A stretch of DNA of 64,000 nt from SLRI01 sp964576715 (GTDB lineage: Bacteria > Pseudomonadota > Alphaproteobacteria > Geminicoccales > Geminicoccaceae), in the NCBI GenBank assembly GCA_964576715.1, contig CAZNWE010000003.1, positions 1-64,000 of the forward strand, in the 5' to 3' direction. Position numbers and translations under genes: made by a program. The notes below the pieces were generated by a model that was not told the DNA's origin, searched no databases, and worked only from the letters and a program-made list of their open reading frames with translations. Shown here in pieces: positions 36,909 through 45,704 of the stretch; positions within the stretch are counted from its first letter, which is position 1; each line of letters begins with the position of its first letter.

Positions 36909-38708
36909 TCAGGCCGTCATCGGCGCGGTGTCGCCATCGGCGGCGACCAGGCGGGCGAATGCTCCAGCAGCCGACAGCAGCTCCTGGCGGCGGCCGATCT
37001 CGACGATCCGGCCGTGCTCCATGACGACGACCCGGTCGGCGCCGCGGGTGCTGGTCAGTCGGTGCGCGATGACGACGACGGTCATCCGGCCGTGCAGTTT
37101 GGCCAGGGCCTTGCCGATCTCGCGCTCGGTGACATTGTCGACAGCGTTGGTCGCTTCGTCCAGGATCAGGATGTCGGGCTCGCGGAGCAAGGCACGGGCC
37201 AGGGCGATGCGTTGCCGCTCGCCGCCCGAGAGCTGCGTGCCGCGCATGCCGACATCCGTCTCGTAGCCCTCGGGCAGGGAGGCGATGAAGTCGTGGATGT
37301 GGGCGCTCTTGGCGGCGTTGCGGATGCGCTCCAGGCTCGCATCGGGGTCACCATAGGCGATGTTGTCGGCGATCGTGCCGCGGCGCAGGTCGGCGTCCTG
37401 CCCGGCAAAACCGATGCGTCGGCGCCACTGGCCGAGGTCGAGCTGGTGCAACGGCACGCCGTCGATCCGGATCTCACCGCTGGTCGGGTCGTAGATGCGG
37501 CAGAGTAGGTTGACCAGGGTCGACTTGCCGGCACCGGAGCCGCCGACCAGGGCCACGGTCTCACCGCGCACGATCTCGAGGTCGATGTGGTGCAGGGCCG
37601 GGCGGAGAGTGCCGTGCTCGGCGCTGCGGAACGTGTAGCTGGCAGCGTCGAACGTGATGCGATCCTCCAGGCGAAAGAAGGGGCGGGTGCCCGAGGTCAC
37701 CGGTGCCGGGTCCGGCCGGTTGAGGAGATCGTCGATCTCGGTGATCGCCGGCGCTGCCGAGATGACGCGCAGGCGAAAGGTGTCGGAGTCGCGGGCGTAG
37801 CGCTGCAGTCGGAAGACCAGGAAGAGGAACGGCAGCAGCACGGCGATGCCGACGTCGGCCTGCCAGGCGAGGACCAGGGCGCCGAGCAACAGCGGCACGT
37901 AGAGCAGATCGATCAGCGGCGACAAGGTGCGCCAGGCGAATTGCAGCCGAAGCTGAGCCCGGCGCACCCGTTGCGAGGCGTTCTCGAAATGCGCGATCTC
38001 GCGGTCTTCCTGGCCGAATATGCGGATCATCCGCATGCCGTTGAGAATCTGCACCACGATCTCGTTGAGCGCGGCACCGCCTTCCTCGACACGCTCGCCG
38101 ACCCGGTGGCTGCGATTGATGACGACACGGGTGACGAGACCGGCGACGACGACGCCGACCATGATCACCAGTGTCATCTTCCAGGAGATCAGCAGCAGGA
38201 GCGCCACGAAGATCATGGCCGTGGCGGCGTTCACCATCATTGTCAGGGCGTCCATGATGGCGATGCCGGTCCGATAGCACGCGCCATCGACGGCGTTCAC
38301 CTGCTGGCCCTGCGGCTGGGCGGTCAATCCGGTGTAGCTGATCGTCATGTAGCGCCGGGCGAGGCGCATGCGCAGCTCGTGCATGACCCGGGTGCCGGCG
38401 AAGGTCAAAATGCCGACATAGGCGAAGTTGATCAGGCAGCGCCCGACGACGAGCGCCACGATGGTGACGCTGACCATCAAGATACGCTGTTCCTCGGGAA
38501 AGAGCTCGGCGTAGCGCTTGCTGTACTCGGCGACGACGCCGCCGTCCGGGACGCTGCCGTCCGTCAGCACGGCGAGGAACGGAATGAGGAGGCCGATGCC
38601 GATGCCCTCGGCGAGCGAGGCAGCGACGCCCAGGACCGCGACCCCCGGCAGGATCCAGGGATAGGGGCGCAGCAATCCGACGATCAGCGAGAAGACACGC
38701 AGCGGCAA
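36909..38708 (-). CDS. ABC exporter, fused membrane and ATPase domains (MsbA-like)
   Basis: 599 residues. Six membrane helices occupy residues 1 to about 320. The ATPase domain has Walker A GGSGAGKSTLVNLL, signature LSGGERQRIALARALL, Walker B ILILDEATNAVD and switch His in VVVIAHRLTS. It probably flips a lipid-linked glycan or glycolipid made by the neighbouring enzymes. The start is TTG at 38706-38708 with AAGG about ten bases upstream; no better ATG or GTG is present close by. First gene of the minus-strand set ABC exporter, GMC oxidoreductase, broken glycosyltransferase. Confidence 0.92.
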   Translation of the reverse strand: MPLRVFSLIVGLLRPYPWILPGVAVLGVAASLAEGIGIGLLIPFLAVLTDGSVPDGGVVAEYSKRYAELFPEEQRILMVSVTIVALVVGRCLINFAYVGILTFAGTRVMHELRMRLARRYMTISYTGLTAQPQGQQVNAVDGACYRTGIAIMDALTMMVNAATAMIFVALLLLISWKMTLVIMVGVVVAGLVTRVVINRSHRVGERVEEGGAALNEIVVQILNGMRMIRIFGQEDREIAHFENASQRVRRAQLRLQFAWRTLSPLIDLLYVPLLLGALVLAWQADVGIAVLLPFLFLVFRLQRYARDSDTFRLRVISAAPAITEIDDLLNRPDPAPVTSGTRPFFRLEDRITFDAASYTFRSAEHGTLRPALHHIDLEIVRGETVALVGGSGAGKSTLVNLLCRIYDPTSGEIRIDGVPLHQLDLGQWRRRIGFAGQDADLRRGTIADNIAYGDPDASLERIRNAAKSAHIHDFIASLPEGYETDVGMRGTQLSGGERQRIALARALLREPDILILDEATNAVDNVTEREIGKALAKLHGRMTVVVIAHRLTSTRGADRVVVMEHGRIVEIGRRQELLSAAGAFARLVAADGDTAPMTA

Positions 38709-39093
38709 AGCGGTAACCTTCGTTGTTTTCCTGGAGCGGCCGATCTAACCGCGAGTTGAAGCGGACCTTGCTCGGCTAACTGTTGCCCCCAATAGCCGTC
38801 TTCCGGGCGCACGACCAGTCGGTCTCGACCGCTTGGAAAGAGGACAGTGCTCGGATGACAGCAGGGCGCTGATGACAGCGGGTTCGTCCGCCCCCGTGAC
38901 CCACGAAAACCGCTTCGGCGGCGCCGGCAGGGGTGCGCCTTTGCCGTGTTCGATGACGCCGCCGGCGGTGGGCTGGAAGGGCTCGATCGGGGGCACGTCG
39001 CCCGGCGATCACGGCAGGCTCGGCGAAGCCGGCGAGGCCATGCTCGCAGGGGCAGCTCGACGGCAGCGACACCTTCACCCGGGTGCAGCATCT
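38709..39093. other. Non-coding or decayed stretch at the right edge of the island
   Basis: About 385 bases without an intact gene. On the minus strand, protein-like text is split over frames (for example VKVSLPSSCPCEHGLAGF in one and PPIEPFQPTAGGVIEHGKGA in another). This suggests a gene remnant of unknown family. The ABC exporter promoter should also lie here. Confidence 0.35.
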
Positions 39094-39180
39094 CGCTGGT
39101 CGAGCGAAAACGCCTCGCCCGCTCGCTGCGGGCCGGCGAGGCGCGGCTACGGGCGGGCCGGCTCAGCGCGGCTGCGGGCG
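39094..39180 (+). repeat. Island-flanking repeat, right copy, with internal 25 bp duplication
   Basis: 87 bases related to 29301-29362. It contains two tandem 25-base units (39131-39155 and 39156-39180) that agree at 21 positions. GCCCGC at 39118-39123 and GCGGGC at 39129-39134 form a perfect six-base-pair hairpin with a five-base loop. The right part covers the last codons and stop of the minus-strand gene ending at 39163, so it may also act as its terminator. Confidence 0.6.
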
Positions 39181-40503
39181 GGCGTGCTCGAGCGTTTGGC
39201 TGAGGCGCTGGACGTCGAATCCGGCAGCCTCCAGCGCCGTCCGGCCGTCCGGCTCGCCGAGCGCCCCGAGGGCGTCGCCCGGCACCGGCTCGGTGCCGCT
39301 GATCAGCTCGAGGTGATAGGTGACCACCCGGTCGGGCTTGAGCCTTAGGGTGAGCCGAGCCGGCCCGACCAGCGGCGACAGGCCATCGAGTTGGCCCACC
39401 TGCTCGAGTTCGGCGGCATCGGCGGGCTCCAGTCGGATGCGGCCGAGCACGTAGACCGGCTGGTCGGCGGCCGCGCTGATGCCGATGTCGACACCGCACA
39501 GCCGGCTGTCGCCGGCCAGCGCCGGCAGGCGCTCGCTGCCGCGAGGCACGGGCGTCGTCTCGACCACCGGCAGCAGGCGCCGATCGAAGTTCTGCACCAG
39601 GCAGGACTGGCCGGGCTGCGGCCGCCGCTTGCCGAGTTCGACGGCGAGCGGCGGGGCGCCCGCCGCTGCTGGCCGGGTCACCGGCGCGGCTTCCCCCGTG
39701 GCGTCCGCCGACGCAGCGTCGAGCGGGTCGGTCGGCAACGGCTCGGCGGGCGACGCTGCCGTGGCGACGGTATCCGGCGGTGCGGCCGTCGCCGCATCGC
39801 CCGCCGGCTCCAGCAAGCGCTCGCGCAGGGCCGGTGCGGCGACCAGCGCACCGCCGATCAGGGCGGCGACGAGCGGGGCTGCCAGCCAGGGCGATCGCCG
39901 GCGATGCTGCGCCACTGCCCGACGCCTGCCACGGCTGTCGGCAAGGCCGAGCAGCGCCGGCAGCTCGTCGATCCGCGTGATGCCGTGCCGGGTCACGCCC
40001 TCCGGCAGCGACACCCCGGCGGCTTCGGCGGCGTTGTCCTTCGGGATCAGCCAGAGGCAGTCGGCCGGCCGTGGGGCGAGTGCCGCCCGGCTCGCCGCCA
40101 GCTTGGCCGCGACCAGTTCGACCGGGCGAACCGCCCCGCTGCTGTGCGCCACCTCGCCCGTGCAGAAGACCAGGCGGGCGTCGGCGTCCGCCGGTCCGGC
40201 GAGCCGCCCGGCGCTGGCCAGGAGCATCGCCACGAGCGTGCCGAGCTGCCAGCTCCGGCCCGCGTCGATGTCCTGGTCGATCTCCATGTACATGCCGGGC
40301 GGCAGCGGCTCGACGCCGAGACCGCGCAACAGGATCGGACCCAGATCGTCGACGAAGCCGGCGAAGCGCTCACCGCGATCGAGGCTCGCCCGCTCGCCGT
40401 CGTGCAGCCAGAGCTTGGAGCGCGCGAAGGCGGGCTCGTGGCTGAAGCGGAGAACGGTGACCGGCCCGCGATTGGTCGCGATGCGCACGCCGCAACGGCG
40501 CAT
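39163..40503 (-). CDS. Single-pass membrane protein with Lon/S16-protease-like cytoplasmic domain
   Basis: 446 residues. Residues about 75-185 follow the order of a Lon proteolytic domain: GRSWQLGTLVAMLLA (Ser84 where Lon has the catalytic Ser of GPSAG), FCTGEV at 113-118 (cf. MTGEI), GAVRPVELVAAK, and LIPKDN at 152-157. The Lon catalytic Lys position appears to be Ala132, although Lys134 is close, so activity is doubtful. One membrane helix (about 205-225) leads into a Pro/Ala linker and a C-terminal domain with two cysteines (SCLVQNF, RLCGVDIG), probably periplasmic. Last gene of a three-gene set (gaps of 1 and 4 bases). The Lon relation is my inference by eye. Confidence 0.7.
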   Translation of the reverse strand: MRRCGVRIATNRGPVTVLRFSHEPAFARSKLWLHDGERASLDRGERFAGFVDDLGPILLRGLGVEPLPPGMYMEIDQDIDAGRSWQLGTLVAMLLASAGRLAGPADADARLVFCTGEVAHSSGAVRPVELVAAKLAASRAALAPRPADCLWLIPKDNAAEAAGVSLPEGVTRHGITRIDELPALLGLADSRGRRRAVAQHRRRSPWLAAPLVAALIGGALVAAPALRERLLEPAGDAATAAPPDTVATAASPAEPLPTDPLDAASADATGEAAPVTRPAAAGAPPLAVELGKRRPQPGQSCLVQNFDRRLLPVVETTPVPRGSERLPALAGDSRLCGVDIGISAAADQPVYVLGRIRLEPADAAELEQVGQLDGLSPLVGPARLTLRLKPDRVVTYHLELISGTEPVPGDALGALGEPDGRTALEAAGFDVQRLSQTLEHARPQPR

Positions 40504-40507
40504 CCGC

Positions 40508-41104
40508 CTAGCTCTCCATGATGGTCAGGGCGATCCTCACGTCCGGATCGAAGAGTGCCGCGACGATCGGATCGCCGCGCTCGAGCACCAGCTCGACGGC
40601 CTCGTCGACCCGCTCGCTCAAGCGCAGGCGCAGCCCGGCGAACTCGGCCAGACGCGGATGGCCCTCGGGCACCTCGACCTCGAGCGAGCGGAGCCTGGGC
40701 GGTGCGGGAAAGGCAATGGTGAGCAGGACGTGGTCAGGTTTCACCGTCAAGGGCTGGATCGTCACGGTCCCGCGCTTGCCGGCGAGATCGAAGCTGCGCG
40801 ACAGCTCGGCCGTGCCGCTCGCCGCCGCGCGCAGCGCCGGCAGGGCGGTGGCCGCCGTGGCGGCGACCAGTGCGTGGTAGCGCTGGCGCAGGGCGGCGTC
40901 GTGGCGGATCGCAAGGCGCACCCGCAGGTCGCGGCCGGGGCAGCGCCCGTGCACATAGGCCAAGAGCTCGCTGTAGGTCACCACCGGCGGGACGTCGGCA
41001 CGCTGCCGCGCGGCGGTGGCCCGGTCGAGCAGGTCGAGACCGGCAAGCCGCTCGGCGGCGGCCGCCAGGGTCGGCTGGTCGGGGGCAGGGACCACGATGG
41101 CCAC
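40508..41104 (-). CDS. Unknown cytoplasmic protein linked to the Lon-like gene
   Basis: 198 residues from a GTG at 41102-41104, one base after the stop of the upstream gene, so it is surely co-translated. No signal peptide or membrane helix is visible. It has a helical N-terminal half and a beta-rich C-terminal part (TVTIQPLTVKPDHVLLTIAF, LRLRLSERVDEAVELVLE). I do not recognise it. Its position between a large helical protein and the S16-like membrane protein suggests a cytoplasmic partner of the latter. Confidence 0.65.
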   Translation of the reverse strand: MAIVVPAPDQPTLAAAAERLAGLDLLDRATAARQRADVPPVVTYSELLAYVHGRCPGRDLRVRLAIRHDAALRQRYHALVAATAATALPALRAAASGTAELSRSFDLAGKRGTVTIQPLTVKPDHVLLTIAFPAPPRLRSLEVEVPEGHPRLAEFAGLRLRLSERVDEAVELVLERGDPIVAALFDPDVRIALTIMES

Positions 41105-41105
41105 G

Positions 41106-42881
41106 TCAGCTCTCCTTCAGCTGGGCGAGGGTAGCGCGAAACAGCGGCCGATCGGCGGCGAGATGCGACGCCAGCGGCGCCGGCCGCGCCAGCCGGTCGA
41201 CCGCGGCGAGTGCCGAATCGAGGATGCCGGCGAGCTCGCACAACGCCGGCACCGCCTCGATGAACAGCTCGCCGAGCGCCGGGCTGGTCAGGGCATCGCG
41301 AAAGCCCTCCCGGCGATTGCCGGCATAGGCGGCGCGGGCGCGCTTCAGCAAGCCCTCCCGATCGGCGGCGGCGGCAGCCGCGATCGCCCGGTCCGTGTCG
41401 CCGAACTCGCCGATGCCGCGCGCGAGAAACGCCTCGTCGTGATGCACGGCGACGGCGAGTGCCGCGAGGAACAGGCTGCGGAGATGGTCCCGTTGCCTGG
41501 CCAGCCTGGCGGCGACGCTGTCATAGGCATCGTCAACGACCGCATCGAGCGCGGCCAGACGGTCGAGCAGCAGGCGGTCGCGCTTGCGCTTGGCCTCGCG
41601 CATCTGGTTCTGCACAGCACCGAAAACCGTGCCGCGCAGCAGTGAATGAGCGAACGCCTCGACCACCCGGCCGATCGCCACCAGCAGCTCGAGCTCGCTC
41701 TGCTCGCGCTTGTTCAAGAGCTTGAGCGGGGCGAAGACACCTCCTTCGGCGAAGGCCTCGAGCGAGGGCTCCGGGCGGGCGATGAAATCGCCGATGCCTT
41801 GCTCGGTTTCGATGGCGCCCTCGAAGCGCTCGGCCTCGCGACGATAGAGGGCGGTTTGCCTGGCGGTGACGAGCTCGCGGGCGAGGCGGGTGAAATGGAG
41901 GAGGGCGGTCTGGAACAGTCGGTAGTCACCGTGCTGCTCGGGCGCCGCCGCGGCGGTCTGCCAGAACCGGAGGAGATTGGCGTCGTCGAACACCAGCTCC
42001 CCCGGCGGCGAATGCGCCTCGACGATGGCGGCGATCCGCCGGTAGCGCTCGAGCGCGTCGCGCGACCGCACCGCCCTGTCGAGATGGGCATCGAGCAGCC
42101 GGCCAAGCTGGTTGGCGGTGTCGAGGATCGCCCGCTGCCGGCCGGCGCCGGCCGCCGTCGGCAGCGCCGCCACGAGCCCGTCGAGCACCGCCTTTGCCGC
42201 GTCGCCGAGCTCGGGCACGGTGAGCACGTACTCGAGCAGCGCATCGAGCAGCGGCAGGCGCAGGAAGCGCAGCGCGAAGCCGTCCGCGAAGCGCAGCGCG
42301 TCGGCCGTGACCTCGATCTGCTCGTGGCCGCGCAGCCCGGCCGTGAACACCGAGCGGAACACCTCGGGCCGGGCCGGGCCGGCTTCCTCCATCAGCATGT
42401 GCGCGACCTCCCAGCGCCCGCCTTGCCCGGCTGTCTCTGCCAACGCGTCGAGCGCCGTCACATAATAGGTCAACTGGCGTTTGGCGTCGCGGAGCTCGAC
42501 CGAACGGGTCGCCAGCATGACCTCGAGATGCTCGAGCAGGCCGTGCCGCCAGCGTCGTGACACGGCCTCGTCCCACGGCCCGCCGGCCAGCTGGTGCGGC
42601 TGTTCCACTGCCTGGTGCGGCGCCGGGCCGGCCGCGGCGCAACCCTGGTCGAGCGGCAGGTCGGCCAATTCCCAGGCCTTGTCCGCGCCGCCGTCGGCGG
42701 TGCCCTGGTCGTCGCTCTCCGACTGACGCGCGTGGTCGCCGGCCATGCCGCCCGCCCAATCGCCGACGCCTTCACCCAGATGCGGCTTTTCCTTGAGGGC
42801 CCGCATCGCGGCGATGAAGCTCTCGTCCTTGCCGCCCTCGACGAAGTTGCCGAAGGCATGCTGCGCATCGATCACCACCAT
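41106..42881 (-). CDS. Large helical protein of unknown function
   Basis: 591 residues from the ATG at 42881 (GGAGG ten bases upstream); the frame extends 12 codons further without support. No signal peptide, membrane helix or nucleotide-binding motif is visible. Composition and spacing suggest an almost all-alpha protein, with a disordered acidic stretch at about 50-90. First gene of the set with 40508 and 39163. It has some look of a scaffold protein, but no domain is recognised. Confidence 0.65.
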   Translation of the reverse strand: MVVIDAQHAFGNFVEGGKDESFIAAMRALKEKPHLGEGVGDWAGGMAGDHARQSESDDQGTADGGADKAWELADLPLDQGCAAAGPAPHQAVEQPHQLAGGPWDEAVSRRWRHGLLEHLEVMLATRSVELRDAKRQLTYYVTALDALAETAGQGGRWEVAHMLMEEAGPARPEVFRSVFTAGLRGHEQIEVTADALRFADGFALRFLRLPLLDALLEYVLTVPELGDAAKAVLDGLVAALPTAAGAGRQRAILDTANQLGRLLDAHLDRAVRSRDALERYRRIAAIVEAHSPPGELVFDDANLLRFWQTAAAAPEQHGDYRLFQTALLHFTRLARELVTARQTALYRREAERFEGAIETEQGIGDFIARPEPSLEAFAEGGVFAPLKLLNKREQSELELLVAIGRVVEAFAHSLLRGTVFGAVQNQMREAKRKRDRLLLDRLAALDAVVDDAYDSVAARLARQRDHLRSLFLAALAVAVHHDEAFLARGIGEFGDTDRAIAAAAAADREGLLKRARAAYAGNRREGFRDALTSPALGELFIEAVPALCELAGILDSALAAVDRLARPAPLASHLAADRPLFRATLAQLKES

Positions 42882-42956
42882 TGTCGCCGACCCTCCGTCG
42901 CAGCGCCGGGCCGGCATGGTAGCACCGTGCGGGCCCGGCCGGTCGTCTGCACGCCG

Positions 42957-43787
42957 CTACTGCACCGGTGTGTGCGGTGCCTGGTCCTGGAGCAGGTCAC
43001 CGAGGTTCTGCTGCCCGGCACCGGCCGGCGGCACGATCTGGTCGCTGGTTCGGGTGATCACCCGATCGGGGTCGGTGGCGGTCGGCGCCGGTTCCTGGAT
43101 CGTGGTCGCCGCCGGCGCCGGCGCCGGGGCGGGCGCGGCCACCGGCCGGCGCGGTGCCGGGGTGCCGGACCGCGTGGTCGTGGCCGGTCTGGCCTGCGGG
43201 GCTCGCGCTGGGGTCGGTTGTGTCGTCGTCGGCTGTGTTTGGCGAGCGGCGAAGCTGACCGTGTCGATCTGCCAGTCACCGACGAGACTGTGCCGGCAGA
43301 TGGTGAGATCGCCCTCGAGCCGCGGCGGCGAGCCGAACCGGCTGGCATGCTCGATGATGCCGCAAAGGGCGTCGCGCCGCGGGTCGACCAGCCATTGCAA
43401 CAGGGTCACCTCGCCATCGTGCTCGTTGGCCGGGTTGCGCCAGACGGCCGGTGCCGCCGCCGGGGTCGAGACCAGCGCCTGATCGAAGGCGATGTCGACC
43501 AGCCGCCGGTCATTGGGGTCGAGCTCGCGGCCCAACTCCTCCGCCAACAGGCTGGCGAGCGAGATTTGCGTGTCGGCGAAGGCCGGATCGATGCGACCGG
43601 TTTGCGGATCGACCAGGTCGCCCACCGTCTGCGGCTCGAGCAGCGACGGCTGCAACTCGGCGTTGGAGCTCGCACAGGCGGCGAGGCCGACGAGCAGCAC
43701 ACCGAGGAGAAGGCGTGCCCCGATGCCGCGGCCAAGCCGCCGACCAGACGGCACCATGGGCGACTGCGGGAGGGGGGAGGTGGACAT
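42957..43787 (-). CDS. Lipoprotein of unknown function with Pro/Thr-rich tail
   Basis: 276 residues. ATG at 43787 with GGAG about eight bases upstream. A long basic lead (GRRLGRGIGARLLL) runs into a lipobox LAAC, with lipidated Cys38. The folded part (about 45-185) has two more cysteines (LCGIIEH, ICRHSL). From about 190 it becomes low-complexity Thr/Ala/Pro, suited to spanning the periplasm. It lies 101 bases downstream of the CsgG-like lipoprotein gene and 75 bases upstream of the helical-protein set. Confidence 0.7.
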   Translation of the reverse strand: MSTSPLPQSPMVPSGRRLGRGIGARLLLGVLLVGLAACASSNAELQPSLLEPQTVGDLVDPQTGRIDPAFADTQISLASLLAEELGRELDPNDRRLVDIAFDQALVSTPAAAPAVWRNPANEHDGEVTLLQWLVDPRRDALCGIIEHASRFGSPPRLEGDLTICRHSLVGDWQIDTVSFAARQTQPTTTQPTPARAPQARPATTTRSGTPAPRRPVAAPAPAPAPAATTIQEPAPTATDPDRVITRTSDQIVPPAGAGQQNLGDLLQDQAPHTPVQ

Positions 43788-43888
43788 GGTGGCTTCTCCG
43801 TGCGCTGCGGCGCTGGCGGTCGAACGACGGGTGACAGGGCCGGCGGGCCGTTGCCCGAAGCCGGTCGGGCAACGGCTGGCGGCGCGCG

Positions 43889-44863
43889 TCATTCGAACTT
43901 CGGATGGCCGTCGGTCGGGTGCAGGTTGATGGCCGGGATGGCGACCACCTCGATCGAGGTGCTGCCGGCGTTCTTGATGTCCGAGCGGATTTCCAGATGA
44001 TCGACCGCGCGGCGGATGTTGCGCAACAGCTTGGCCTGGTCGCTGGTCGATTCGTACTGGTAGCAGGTGCGCGTCGACTGGGTCGCCGCGACCCGGTGCC
44101 AGAGATAGTCGGGGAACGACGCCAGCAGTTCCTCGACGTCGAGCATCTGGTTCTGGCTGAAGTCGTCGAAGCACAGCGTGTAGCTGCGCGGCATGCCCGC
44201 AGCCTCGCCGGCAGCCTGGCCGGCACTGGCGGTGGCGGCCCCGCTCTCCAGGCTCGCCAGGCGCTGTGGCGGCACCACCCAGCGATCGTTGACCATCCGC
44301 ACCAGGGCGCGGCCGAGATCGCGGCCGAGTGGCCGCGCCTCGTCGGCCATCGCCTCCAGCACGCATTCGCGCGAGCAGTCGATCGGCAGCTTGAACTTCT
44401 CGTCGGCATCGACCGAGAACGAGCCGAGGCCCTGGCCGGAGCCGACGTCGATCATCTCGCCCTCGATCCGCATCGCCGCCTCGACCATGAAGTCGCGGTT
44501 ATGCACGCTGGCGTAGATCAGGTAGACCACGGCGATGTCGATCGGCGTGTCGACCGCCCGGGCGATGCGCAGGAGCTCGCCGCGCGGCCGCCGGGTGCGG
44601 TTCTCGGCGAAGTAGTCGAGCCCGATCGCCGTCTCGTCGAAATAGCGGTAGCCGGCCTGGTTGAACTGGTTCTGCACCTCCTGCAGCACCTGCCGGCTGA
44701 CCCGGCTGTTGCGCGGCACGGTGTCCTGGTCGGCATCCTCGGTGAAGACCAGAATGTTCGGGGCCGGGGCGAGCTGTGCTGCCGCCGGGCTCACCGTCGA
44801 GACGGTGCTGCAGCCCATCAGGACCGTGCCCATCACGAGATAACGAATGGACTTCAACATCAT
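43889..44863 (-). CDS. CsgG/LpoB-like outer-membrane lipoprotein
   Basis: 324 residues. ATG at 44863 is placed by GAGGGG six bases upstream. Lipobox LMGC with Cys18. The N-terminal domain (NILVFTEDADQD, VLQEVQNQFNQAGYRYFDE, IAVVYLIYASV, RIEGEMIDVGSGQGLGSF) has the layout of CsgG/FlgT/LpoB proteins, in which an ADP-like fold follows a family-wide search for low-level activity; the similarity is by pattern only. A second domain from about 235 (SYTLCFDDFSQNQML) carries CYQYE and ends in IVxxNLHPTDGHP-like text. Probably faces the periplasm. First gene of the leftmost minus-strand block. Confidence 0.65.
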   Translation of the reverse strand: MMLKSIRYLVMGTVLMGCSTVSTVSPAAAQLAPAPNILVFTEDADQDTVPRNSRVSRQVLQEVQNQFNQAGYRYFDETAIGLDYFAENRTRRPRGELLRIARAVDTPIDIAVVYLIYASVHNRDFMVEAAMRIEGEMIDVGSGQGLGSFSVDADEKFKLPIDCSRECVLEAMADEARPLGRDLGRALVRMVNDRWVVPPQRLASLESGAATASAGQAAGEAAGMPRSYTLCFDDFSQNQMLDVEELLASFPDYLWHRVAATQSTRTCYQYESTSDQAKLLRNIRRAVDHLEIRSDIKNAGSTSIEVVAIPAINLHPTDGHPKFE

Positions 44864-45207
44864 GGTCATCCCCTCGATCCTTGCCGGCAGCTGTGCCGGG
44901 TTGCCGTTGCCAGGGCCAATGCATGGTCTAGGGCCGAAATCACGTCGGGCGGACCGCCTCGTCCGGCTGGCGGCCGGTGATCGCCGACCGCCGTGGCTGC
45001 CCGCCGACGCTGCGCCTCCGCCTGACCCTGTCGAGTTTAGCATGACTGATCGGTAACGCGAGAATCAACAGTGCGGCAGCTGTCGAGCGCTGCAAATCGA
45101 CCTCGGGCACACCAGAGATCGCCGTGCACCGCGCGCAAACCTCGCTGATCGCGCCATAGCTTTGCGCGAGCGATGATTTGCGCACCAACGCGACGGAGGC
45201 GAAGCCG
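44864..45207. promoter_or_regulatory. Divergent intergenic region inside the envelope cluster
   Basis: 344 bases that separate the leftmost minus block from the single plus gene at 45208. It includes a more AT-rich patch around 45036-45062, which may be promoter sequence. GGAGG at 45195-45199 is the ribosome binding site of the plus gene. No clear operator or sigma motif was found. Confidence 0.3.
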
Positions 45208-45627
45208 ATGCGTCTGATACTGGCCAATGCGATTCTCGGCGCTGCCCTGACCTGGGCGGTCCTGCACGACGGCAGCACACCGCCCGAGCCGGGCAACGCG
45301 CCGCAGCGGCCGGCAACGCCGCCGGCAGCGGCCGAGACGCCGGTGAATGGCAAGCCTGACGTCGCCGTTGGCGCAGCATCTGTCAGGCCGCTTACAGCGC
45401 CCGTGGCACCGCCATCGCCGGCGGCAGCCGAGCCGACAGCCCTCGCCGAGCGGCCGCGGCCGGCGGCCGCCGAGCCGGCTGCCGAGACGCCCGGCAGTGC
45501 CGCGCTCGAGACGCCTGACAGTGCCGCAACCGAGAAGGCGCGGCCGGTGTCGCGCGCCGCGCGGCTGGCCGCACTCGATGCGCTGGCGGCGGAACTCGAG
45601 ATCTTCGCCCTCGAGCACCGTCGCTGA
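45208..45627 (+). CDS. Small exported or anchored Pro/Ala/Glu-rich protein
   Basis: 139 residues from ATG 45208, with GGAGG eight bases upstream; a longer frame from 45178 is less likely. One short hydrophobic N-terminal segment (LILANAILGAALTWAVL) is followed by a Pro/Ala/Glu-rich low-complexity stretch and a short C-terminal helix (RAARLAALDALAAELEIF). It resembles a spacer or linker protein of the envelope. It stands alone on the plus strand between two minus-strand blocks and is followed by a strong terminator. Confidence 0.6.
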   Translation: MRLILANAILGAALTWAVLHDGSTPPEPGNAPQRPATPPAAAETPVNGKPDVAVGAASVRPLTAPVAPPSPAAAEPTALAERPRPAAAEPAAETPGSAALETPDSAATEKARPVSRAARLAALDALAAELEIFALEHRR

Positions 45628-45654
45628 GCCACCTCGCACGGCCGGCAACGAGGA

Positions 45655-45685
45655 AACGCCCGAGCGGTCCAGCCGCTCGGGCGTT
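45655..45685. terminator. Bidirectional intrinsic terminator
   Basis: Perfect 13-base-pair hairpin, AACGCCCGAGCGG (45655-45667) with CCGCTCGGGCGTT (45673-45685) and a five-base loop. It lies between two convergent genes, 28 bases after the plus-strand stop and 20 bases after the minus-strand stop. A short T run follows on the minus strand (TTT), little on the plus. It would end both transcripts. Confidence 0.8.
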
Positions 45686-45704
45686 CTCCTGCCGGCCGGT
45701 CAGG

